DNA of 6,508 nt, from positions 1-6,508 of the forward strand of contig CAITZN010000298.1 in NCBI GenBank assembly GCA_903896915.1. The letters run 5' to 3'. Below are positions 1 to 4,248 of the stretch, piece after piece (position 1 is the first letter of the stretch; each line of letters begins with the position of its first letter). The translations under genes were made by a program, and so were the position numbers. The stretch comes from an uncultured bacterium (GTDB lineage Bacteria > Desulfobacterota > Desulfobulbia > Desulfobulbales > Desulfobulbaceae). The notes under the pieces were generated by a model. That model worked only from the letters and a program-made list of their open reading frames with translations, had not been told where the DNA came from and ran no database searches.

Positions 1-1022
1 AAGGTCCCCATCTCCTCGATCATCCTAAGCGAGGCCTCGATAATACCGAACACCAGAGAGCAACCCGTACCCTCACCAAGGCGCATGTTCATGTCGAGCA
101 TGGGCTCAAGCCCGGTGATTTCTTTCAACAGTTTAGCCCCTGGCTCAAAGGAAATATGCGAAGGAATCATGTACTGAACTGCCTCGGGTTTGAGGCGAAT
201 GGCCACCAGCGCAGCAACGTTGGAAATGAGCCCATCGGTCACCACCGGCACCCGGCGGGCGGCGCAGGCCAGATAGGTCCCGGCCATACCGGCGATATCG
301 AGGCTGCCCACTTTCGAGAGCACATCGAGGGCATCGTCGCCATCGGGCCGGTGCAACTGAACCGCCTTTTTCACCACCTCTTTTTTCCGTTCAAAGGCTT
401 CATCCGTCAAGCCAGCACCCCTGCCGACCACCCGGTCAATATGCGCCCCGGTGAAGGCATAAAGCACGGCACTGCTGGCGGTGGTGTTCCCGATGCCAAT
501 CTCGCCGGTGCCGATCAGGTCGTAGCCTTGATCAATAGCGGTATTCGTGACCTCGATGCCGACCTCAATGGCCCGGATCGCCTCCTCCCGAGTCATGGCA
601 GGTTCCTTGAGGAAGTTGGCAGTGCCGTAGCGAATCTTGCGGTTAATCACCTTGGGTAAATCAACATCGACCTGGATGCCGATATCGACGGCAATAATAT
701 CGGCTCCAGCATAGTTGGCGAGAAAATTGCCCCCCATCCGCCCGGAGGTGACAAAATCGGCGCCAATGCGAGTGATGTCCTGGGGATACATGGCGATCCC
801 TTCGGAGTAGACGCCATTATCGGCCATCATGATGATAATGGCTTTTTTGTTGATGCTGTTATGAATCTTTCCGGTAATTCCGGCCACCTGCCGCGCGATA
901 TCTTCAAGCTTGCCGAGGCTGCCCGGCGGTTTGAGGCAGTAATCGATCTCTTTTTGGGCTGCGGCCATCACCGCCTGATCGGTCGGGCCAATCGCGTCCA
1001 GGGTTTGCTGAAGCAGCTGCAT
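1..1022 (-). CDS. cobT: CobT, nicotinate-nucleotide--dimethylbenzimidazole phosphoribosyltransferase (3' end cut by window edge)
   Basis: Cytoplasmic enzyme that transfers the phosphoribosyl group of nicotinate mononucleotide to 5,6-dimethylbenzimidazole, giving alpha-ribazole-5'-phosphate, the lower-ligand half of cobalamin. The translation (about 340 codons visible) shows the family signatures: PPGSLGKLE at residues 32-40, MMADNGV near 66-72, GEIGIGNTT at about 173-181 and LGEGTG near the C-terminus. The Glu of this last motif falls at residue 317, the same number as the catalytic Glu317 known from Salmonella CobT, which supports the chosen start. The ATG at 1022 is preceded by AGAGGA six bases upstream, which touches the cobC stop codon; only 11 bp separate the two genes, so they are probably cotranscribed and perhaps translationally coupled. 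Family length is about 350 residues, so only some 10-15 residues are missing past the left edge. It is last of the four cob genes visible. Identification is firm; the base actually used in vivo is not shown by sequence. Confidence 0.96.
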   Translation of the reverse strand, partial: MQLLQQTLDAIGPTDQAVMAAAQKEIDYCLKPPGSLGKLEDIARQVAGITGKIHNSINKKAIIIMMADNGVYSEGIAMYPQDITRIGADFVTSGRMGGNFLANYAGADIIAVDIGIQVDVDLPKVINRKIRYGTANFLKEPAMTREEAIRAIEVGIEVTNTAIDQGYDLIGTGEIGIGNTTASSAVLYAFTGAHIDRVVGRGAGLTDEAFERKKEVVKKAVQLHRPDGDDALDVLSKVGSLDIAGMAGTYLACAARRVPVVTDGLISNVAALVAIRLKPEAVQYMIPSHISFEPGAKLLKEITGLEPMLDMNMRLGEGTGCSLVFGIIEASLRMIEEMGT

Positions 1023-1033
1023 TCTCTTTCCTC

Positions 1034-1633
1034 TTATCTGTAATTAAAGCGAATAAGGATCGGCAAGGTGCCCATGAACTCAATTTCGGCCAGGGTGGCG
1101 TTATCGACTTTGAACTTCCAGTAGCCGGTAGAGACCGAATCACAGAAGAAATGGGCCAACAGGGAGCGGATGCAGCCACCGTGGGAAACCACTGCCACCC
1201 GCTTGCCGGGATTATAGGTGACAACCTCTGACACAAAATTGATCACCCGATGCTTGAAGGCGGCAAAGGCCTCGGCGCCTGGGATCTGGGTGAGTTCCCA
1301 GTCCTTGAGCCAGAGTTGCCAAATATCCGGATATTGTTTGGCGATCTCGGAAAAATGCATGCCCTCCCATTCGCCAAAATGGAATTCCTGCAGGCTGCTG
1401 TCCGTAATGATAGGGGCCTCCGCTCCAAAAACAAGCGTAGCGGTTTCCACAGCCCGCGAGAGCGGGCTGGAAAAAATGGAATCGACCTCCAGGGCATTGA
1501 TCCTCTCACCGAGCGTGGCGGCTTGCAGACGCCCGTGATCGTTGAGGGGGGTATCGGTACTGCCCATGAGTATGCCGGATTTATTCTGCTCGGTTTCACC
1601 GTGGCGGATAAGATAGAGTTTCGTCGTATTCAT
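1034..1633 (-). CDS. cobC: CobC-like alpha-ribazole phosphatase (histidine phosphatase family)
   Basis: Predicted cytoplasmic phosphatase that removes the 5' phosphate of alpha-ribazole-phosphate, or of adenosylcobalamin-phosphate, late in cobalamin assembly. The 199-residue product has the histidine phosphatase (phosphoglycerate mutase-like) layout: LIRHGET at 8-14 with the phospho-acceptor His11 and Arg10, a second Arg at 60 in SSPLSR, the acidic EFHFGEWEG segment (Glu83, Glu88), and VVSHGG with the second catalytic His151. Length is normal for CobC. I start it at the ATG at 1633, which forms an ATGA overlap with the cobS stop codon; a TTG at 1648 in the same frame would add five residues but has no better ribosome site. 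Histidine phosphatases share this fold across many substrates, so the specific role rests largely on its position between cobS and cobT, which is strong context. Confidence 0.9.
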   Translation of the reverse strand: MNTTKLYLIRHGETEQNKSGILMGSTDTPLNDHGRLQAATLGERINALEVDSIFSSPLSRAVETATLVFGAEAPIITDSSLQEFHFGEWEGMHFSEIAKQYPDIWQLWLKDWELTQIPGAEAFAAFKHRVINFVSEVVTYNPGKRVAVVSHGGCIRSLLAHFFCDSVSTGYWKFKVDNATLAEIEFMGTLPILIRFNYR

Positions 1634-2406
1634 ATGAGATATTTCCAAACAAGGAGAAAAACAAGAAAGGCGTTAATTTCAGCCAACTCAACAGTCGCGC
1701 CAATGGTGTCGCCGGTAATGCCGCCGAGCCGCCTCTTCAGGTAGAAGGCAAACAGTACCGCCAGCAGGATCGTGGGAACATGGAGGATAACAACCACCAT
1801 GGCCACAAGGCGCGGTTCCAGCCCCCAGAGGATCAGCACCCCGGCTACGATCCCCAGCGAAACACAGGTGGCGGCCGCTGCCTGAGCCAGCCCGGTTTGA
1901 TTGACATAATCGCCGATACCCCGTTCCTCGCGGGCATAGCGGGCAACCGCCGAATGCCAGACCAGGGCCATCCGGCCGAGTACCGGGGTGACCAGTACAG
2001 CCAGGGCTGCGCCGCTCGTTGGTATATTATGCAGGAGGAGATATTTCAGAAAAACGGTGAGGACAATCGCTATCACCCCGTTGGCGCCCAGGGTTGAATC
2101 CCGCATGATCTCAAGCATCCGCTCACGCGATCGGTAGCAGAAAAGCCCGTCGGCAGTATCGGCAATGCCGTCCAGATGCAGGCCACCTGTAACCAGGATC
2201 AAAACAATAACCGCGACGATTGCGCCAAGCTCGGCACCCAACAGCCGGTCAGCCACCAGGAATGCTATCGTGGCAGGCAAGGACGCCAGCAGGCCGACCA
2301 ACGGCATCCATTTCATCCCCTGAACAAAGCGCTCCGCCGTAAACTCTATAGTCACCGGGATCGGATACCGGGTCATGAACTGGATCATCAGAATGAGCGA
2401 TTTCAC
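1630..2406 (-). CDS. cobS: CobS, adenosylcobinamide-GDP ribazoletransferase (cobalamin synthase)
   Basis: Integral inner-membrane enzyme that joins adenosylcobinamide-GDP with alpha-ribazole (or its phosphate) to give adenosylcobalamin (phosphate) and GMP. The 258-residue product is very hydrophobic, with several predicted membrane segments (for example around 35-52, 60-74, 110-125, 132-150, 178-196, 199-222 and 244-257). It carries the family hallmark GGLHLDGIADTADG at 74-87, whose aspartates (79, 83, 86) are the expected Mg-binding residues, and a second conserved stretch GGITGDTIGATVE at 228-240. The start is a GTG at 2406; a GAGGAT ribosome-binding site overlaps the stop codon of cobU, which suggests coupling. 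Its own stop overlaps the cobC start by 4 bp. Length is typical of the family and nothing appears broken. Confidence 0.96.
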   Translation of the reverse strand: MKSLILMIQFMTRYPIPVTIEFTAERFVQGMKWMPLVGLLASLPATIAFLVADRLLGAELGAIVAVIVLILVTGGLHLDGIADTADGLFCYRSRERMLEIMRDSTLGANGVIAIVLTVFLKYLLLHNIPTSGAALAVLVTPVLGRMALVWHSAVARYAREERGIGDYVNQTGLAQAAAATCVSLGIVAGVLILWGLEPRLVAMVVVILHVPTILLAVLFAFYLKRRLGGITGDTIGATVELAEINAFLVFLLVWKYLI

Positions 2407-2416
2407 GCTGTCATCC

Positions 2417-2980
2417 TCACTGGCCCTTGATCTGCATCGGAATCCCGGAAACTACCAGGAAGACCTCAGCAGCCGCAGCAGCCATCCGCTGATTGACCCG
2501 GCCAGCACAGTCACGAAAAAAACGGGCAAGAGGCGACAACGGCACGATACCAAAACCGACCTCGTTGGTAACGGCTATCACCTCAGCACCGCTCTCACCG
2601 GCAGCTTTGATGATGGCCTCGACTTCAACCATGACATCCGCCTCGATAGTATGCAACTGCGCAACGGCGGGATTGTCCCAGTCAACAGCATGCGTCAGGA
2701 TTATGTTGGTGATCATCACCGTCAGGCAGTCAAGGAGGATACCCGCATACTGACTGCCCTGGTCGGCAATGATCGTAGAAGGGCTGGTAGGCGTTTCAAA
2801 GGTCTGCCAAGCGGCTGGCCGCTGTTGCCGGTGCTTGGCAATACGGTCCTCCATCTCAAGGTCTAAGGCCTTGGCCGTAGCGATATAGGCTATGTCTGCA
2901 CCGGTGTTTGCAGCCAGCTGTTCGGCATAGCAGCTCTTGCCGCTTCTGGCCCCGCCGGTGACAAGGATTATTCGCCCCAT
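2417..2980 (-). CDS. cobU: CobU/CobP, adenosylcobinamide kinase / adenosylcobinamide-phosphate guanylyltransferase
   Basis: Bifunctional cytoplasmic enzyme: it phosphorylates adenosylcobinamide, then transfers GMP from GTP to give adenosylcobinamide-GDP, the substrate of CobS. The 187-residue product begins with a P-loop, GGARSGKS, at 9-16. It has the KHRQQRPAAW segment at 49-58, whose His50 matches the guanylylated histidine of the family, DCLT at 84-87 and TNEVGFGIVP at 138-147. The C-terminal FRDCAGRVNQ segment is also typical. I choose ATG 2980 because it places the P-loop at the usual position and gives normal family length. The frame stays open to 3154, but that extension would run through the riboswitch. 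No clear Shine-Dalgarno sequence precedes the ATG (a GTG three codons upstream has none either), which is unusual beside the good sites of cobS and cobT. It is first in the operon, directly behind the riboswitch leader. Confidence 0.95.
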   Translation of the reverse strand: MGRIILVTGGARSGKSCYAEQLAANTGADIAYIATAKALDLEMEDRIAKHRQQRPAAWQTFETPTSPSTIIADQGSQYAGILLDCLTVMITNIILTHAVDWDNPAVAQLHTIEADVMVEVEAIIKAAGESGAEVIAVTNEVGFGIVPLSPLARFFRDCAGRVNQRMAAAAAEVFLVVSGIPMQIKGQ

Positions 2981-3011
2981 GGTGTTCACAAAAGAATGCT
3001 GAATAGTTACA

Positions 3012-3058
3012 GAAACAGAGTGTTTCGTCGAAAGAAGAGTCGTATACCGTTGCAACGG
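3012..3058 (-). promoter_or_regulatory. Candidate expression platform of the riboswitch (two hairpins)
   Basis: Between aptamer and cobU the minus strand carries a perfect 12-bp palindrome CCGTTGCAACGG (3058-3047), which can form a hairpin with a TGCA loop, and a second hairpin GAAACA-CTC-TGTTTC (3026-3012). No run of T follows either one, so a classical intrinsic terminator is not visible. Control of translation, or a structure switch using the palindrome, is the more likely mode. The GTTGC and GCAAC parts of the palindrome can also pair with matching 5-base words in the aptamer core and in its 5' flank, which allows alternative folds. The function is inferred from position alone. Confidence 0.4.
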
Positions 3059-3059
3059 C

Positions 3060-3180
3060 AGCGGTGTCTCATGCCTCGAAGACCCACGTCCAGGGGGAGT
3101 GTCTGGCTTTTCCGCTTGTTGCGGAATCACAGTTGCGGGCAGCACGGGGTTCACAGCGAGACGGCAACATACCGTTTTGT
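3060..3180 (-). promoter_or_regulatory. Cobalamin (adenosylcobalamin) riboswitch
   Basis: Leader RNA element on the minus strand, ending about 80 bases before cobU. Reading the minus strand, it has the conserved core CCCGCAACTGTGA (3139-3127), preceded by GTGAACCCCGTGCTGC, which fits the usual GGTG-AATCC-GCTGC part. A perfect 6-bp hairpin TTCCGC/GCGGAA with a 5-base loop (3126-3110) follows, then AGCCAGACAC-(5)-CCTGG (3108-3090), a divergent B12-box. The GCCACTG and GGGAAGGC arm of long-form riboswitches is absent, so this is a short form. Aptamer edges are approximate because I could not fold it or run a covariance model. Cobalamin binding is expected to lower expression of cobUSCT; whether by termination or by blocking translation is not clear. 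Confidence 0.85.
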
Positions 3181-3345
3181 TGAATAATTTACGATTTAAT
3201 TTTTCTACTTACCCTTTATCCTACCCGTTACCAGCGACGCGCCTCCTGCTTTCCCCATTTTCCAACAATCCTTTTTACGCCTATTCCAGATAAAAGCCCA
3301 CTTGAAAAAACATTAAAAAAAAACCTGCTCAAAAGATCCATCCAC

Positions 3346-3372
3346 AAGGGTACGAAATAATTTCGCACCCTT
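3346..3372. repeat. Near-perfect inverted repeat, 27 bp
   Basis: AAGGGT-a-CGAAAT / ATTTCG-c-ACCCTT arranged around a single central base, with one mismatched pair. It would form a stem of about 13 pairs with almost no loop as written, so in RNA the inner pairs must open; as DNA it looks like a binding site for a dimeric protein or a mobile-element end. No T-run follows directly on either strand, although a run of nine T lies about 25 bases further on the minus strand. It sits some 165 bp upstream of the riboswitch. Confidence 0.6.
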
Positions 3373-3497
3373 TCCTCGCTCGCCTTTCCGGGCGAAACAA
3401 GAGTTTTTCCCCTCCAGGTGGTAAACTATATAATCCAGATTCGCCACCACCTGCTGCCCTCAAAGGCGTGGGGGCAAGCTCCCCTTTCGGGGGGACC

Positions 3498-3539
3498 TTA
3501 TTTGTTGATCCCCTCCGCCCGGCCATCGGTGTAAGACAT
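3498..3539 (-). pseudogene. Possible transposase C-terminal scrap
   Basis: A 13-codon stretch reads MSYTDGRAEGINK before a stop, with in-frame residues LNFEL just upstream. The wording resembles the 'SNGRxEGxNNKIK' block near the C-terminus of DDE transposases of the ISL3 (IS204/IS1001) type. The match is short and comes from memory of the family, and the rest of the domain is missing: no catalytic Asp residues and no following 'RAYG' segment are seen. It lies next to several inverted repeats, which fits a decayed insertion sequence. A chance resemblance is quite possible. Confidence 0.25.
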
Positions 3540-3540
3540 A

Positions 3541-3622
3541 AGCTCAAAATTGAGCCGATTTATTATGCACCATCAAGCCGGGCTCAATCACGCGCCGGAT
3601 CCACTGAGCGCAATTTTGAGCT
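3541..3622. repeat. 12-bp perfect inverted repeat with nested palindromes
   Basis: AGCTCAAAATTG at 3541-3552 returns as its exact reverse complement at 3611-3622, 58 bases apart. Inside the left arm lies a further palindrome GCTCAA-AA-TTGAGC (3542-3555), and TTGAGCC (3550-3556) pairs with GGCTCAA at 3581-3587. The segment can therefore fold as one long stem or as competing small ones. It could be the end structure of a small mobile element or a structured RNA; no gene inside it is recognisable. Confidence 0.6.
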
Positions 3623-3628
3623 GAGCAA

Positions 3629-3697
3629 GGGTTATCACCCTGAAAGTCTACCTGCTCCCTAATTTTATGGACCCGCTTCGGGTTATCTCCCTGAAAG
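3629..3697. repeat. Two direct copies of an 18-bp hairpin-forming repeat
   Basis: GGGTTATCACCCTGAAAG (3629-3646) recurs as GGGTTATCTCCCTGAAAG (3680-3697) with one substitution, 51 bp apart. The first copy, with one extra flanking base, forms AGGGT-TATC-ACCCT. The second is overlapped by the ACCCG-CTT-CGGGT hairpin at 3671-3683. In one minus-strand frame both copies read FQGDNP, but that frame has no credible start. It is like a small interspersed palindromic repeat; I do not recognise a named family. Confidence 0.6.
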
Positions 3698-3798
3698 GCG
3701 TTAATCCTCGGTGGCCATCTCGCTCCCCTCTCAGGGTGAGCAAGATTCGCTGAAGAAGACACACCAGAAGGTGGAGCTTTCCTCAACCGGATTTTCGG

Positions 3799-3888
3799 TC
3801 AACCTACGGCCTCATGCTGCAATGCTCTTTCCTTGTGGATATGCATGAAACTCAGCAATCTTGACAGGCAGGGGCCGATGGTTTCCAT
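3799..3888 (-). CDS. Small ORF (29 aa) with strong ribosome-binding site, possibly a broken gene start
   Basis: ATG at 3888 is preceded by AGGAG with a 6-base spacer, one of the best ribosome sites in the window. The peptide starts METIGPCLSRLLSF and continues through MHIHKERALQHEAVG to a TGA. It is mildly amphipathic, with Leu/Phe in the first half and His/Lys/Arg/Glu in the second, and has no signal peptide or membrane segment. I do not recognise a family. An intrinsic terminator ends 23 bases upstream of the ATG. After the stop the same frame stays open again to 3544 but reads as low-quality, repeat-derived sequence. It may be a true small protein, or more likely the surviving first codons of a decayed transposase or other gene. 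Confidence 0.3.
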   Translation of the reverse strand: METIGPCLSRLLSFMHIHKERALQHEAVG

Positions 3889-3910
3889 GGGATACTCCTG
3901 TAGTTTGGGC

Positions 3911-3946
3911 AAAAAAAATAGCCCCGGACCGTGATGTCCAAGGGCT
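3911..3946 (-). terminator. Intrinsic (Rho-independent) terminator on the minus strand
   Basis: On the minus strand: AGCCC-TT-GGAC, loop ATCACG, GTCC-G-GGGCT, then A and eight T. The stem has 5 + 4 pairs separated by a small internal bulge, and the T-run directly follows, the classical form. No gene on the minus strand lies upstream of it in the window, because the sensor gene to the right runs the other way. It may end an antisense or small RNA made from the 3950-4248 stretch, act as an attenuator for the 29-codon ORF just downstream, or belong to a former mobile element. Confidence 0.7.
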
Positions 3947-3985
3947 GAAAATGGGAAGCTGAACGTGACTCAGCTATTCATATAA

Positions 3986-4060
3986 GGGGGTTAGAATTGC
4001 GAGGGGTTATGCGGCGGGGTGAATTGGGGTCACCGTGACCGGAATGGTCAGAGGGTTATG
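3986..4060. repeat. G-rich direct-repeat block with a 13-bp palindrome
   Basis: On the plus strand four runs of four or five G occur at 3986, 4003, 4016 and 4026. GAGGGGTTATG (4001-4011) recurs as GAGGGTTATG (4051-4060), and GAATTG occurs twice. A perfect odd-centred palindrome GGTCAC-C-GTGACC lies at 4028-4040, followed by a further GGTCA at 4046. Such repeated GTGACC/ACCCC words are reminiscent of subterminal repeats of some insertion sequences, but could also be operator sites upstream of the sensor gene or a loose G-quadruplex (loops of 12, 9 and 6 bases). Confidence 0.5.
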
Positions 4061-4212
4061 ATTGTAGCGAACGAAAGAGGTAGACGGAAATGTTGGAGAT
4101 CTTGCCCTCTCCTCAACTCGCTGGGTGTAGGCGTAAGGGAAATTTATTTACTTGCTAACCGTTCTATGGTCATCATTGAGTTGTTTATTTATGATCACCG
4201 GAGAACGAGGAA

Positions 4213-4241
4213 TTGACCTGAATCTACTTCTGTCCTAGAAA
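4213..4241 (+). promoter_or_regulatory. Candidate sigma-70 type promoter for the PAS sensor gene
   Basis: TTGACC (4213-4218) and TAGAAA (4236-4241) are separated by 17 bases; they match the -35 and -10 consensus at 5 of 6 and 4 of 6 positions. The predicted transcript would start at about the ATG at 4249 and so be almost leaderless, which casts doubt on the call or would be unusual. No sigma-54 site was seen. Confidence 0.25.
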
Positions 4242-4248
4242 GACGAGC

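Larger units (their letters stand above)
3181..4248. other. Repeat-rich intergenic region, likely decayed mobile DNA
   Basis: About 1.07 kb between the cob leader and the PAS sensor gene without a convincing complete gene. 3181-3345 is AT-rich with A-tracts and should hold the cob promoter on the minus strand, but I cannot pick -10 and -35 boxes with confidence. 3346-3700 is dense in inverted repeats, among them a CCCC-TTTC-GGGG hairpin at 3481-3492 and an ACCCG-CTT-CGGGT hairpin at 3671-3683. 3700-3800 shows nothing recognisable. 3799-3946 holds a small ORF and a terminator on the minus strand. 3986-4060 is a G-rich repeat block. I see no feature in 4061-4210. Open frames here (for example 3329-3547, 3544-3786 and 4019-4216) are short, repeat-driven and lack good start sites; I do not call them genes. 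Confidence 0.55.

Noticed and set aside
156..659. 167-codon plus-strand ORF opposite cobT
   Set aside because: It is a shadow frame of cobT, rich in His, Gly and Pro with no domain features; the minus-strand frame carries all CobT motifs.
1250..1744. Plus-strand ORF opposite cobC and the end of cobS
   Set aside because: It overlaps two genes with clear family motifs on the other strand and shows no recognisable motif.
2981..3154. N-terminal extension of cobU by 58 residues in the same open frame
   Set aside because: It would be encoded by the riboswitch and its linker, does not resemble any CobU N-terminus, and pushes the P-loop far from its normal place next to the start.
3329..3547. 72-codon minus-strand ORF in the gap
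   Set aside because: Composition follows the inverted repeats and G/C runs, the start lacks a ribosome-binding site, and no domain is seen.
3541..3697. CRISPR array or retron RNA
   Set aside because: Only two short repeats with one interval, no cas or reverse transcriptase gene in the window; the inverted repeats alone do not support either.
3544..3786. 80-codon minus-strand ORF with FQGDNP read twice
   Set aside because: It starts with TTG without a ribosome site and its apparent peptide repeat comes from the DNA hairpin repeats; treated as repeat DNA.
4019..4216. 65-codon plus-strand ORF before the sensor gene
   Set aside because: It starts with GTG inside the G-rich repeat block and has no credible protein features; it probably opens by chance.
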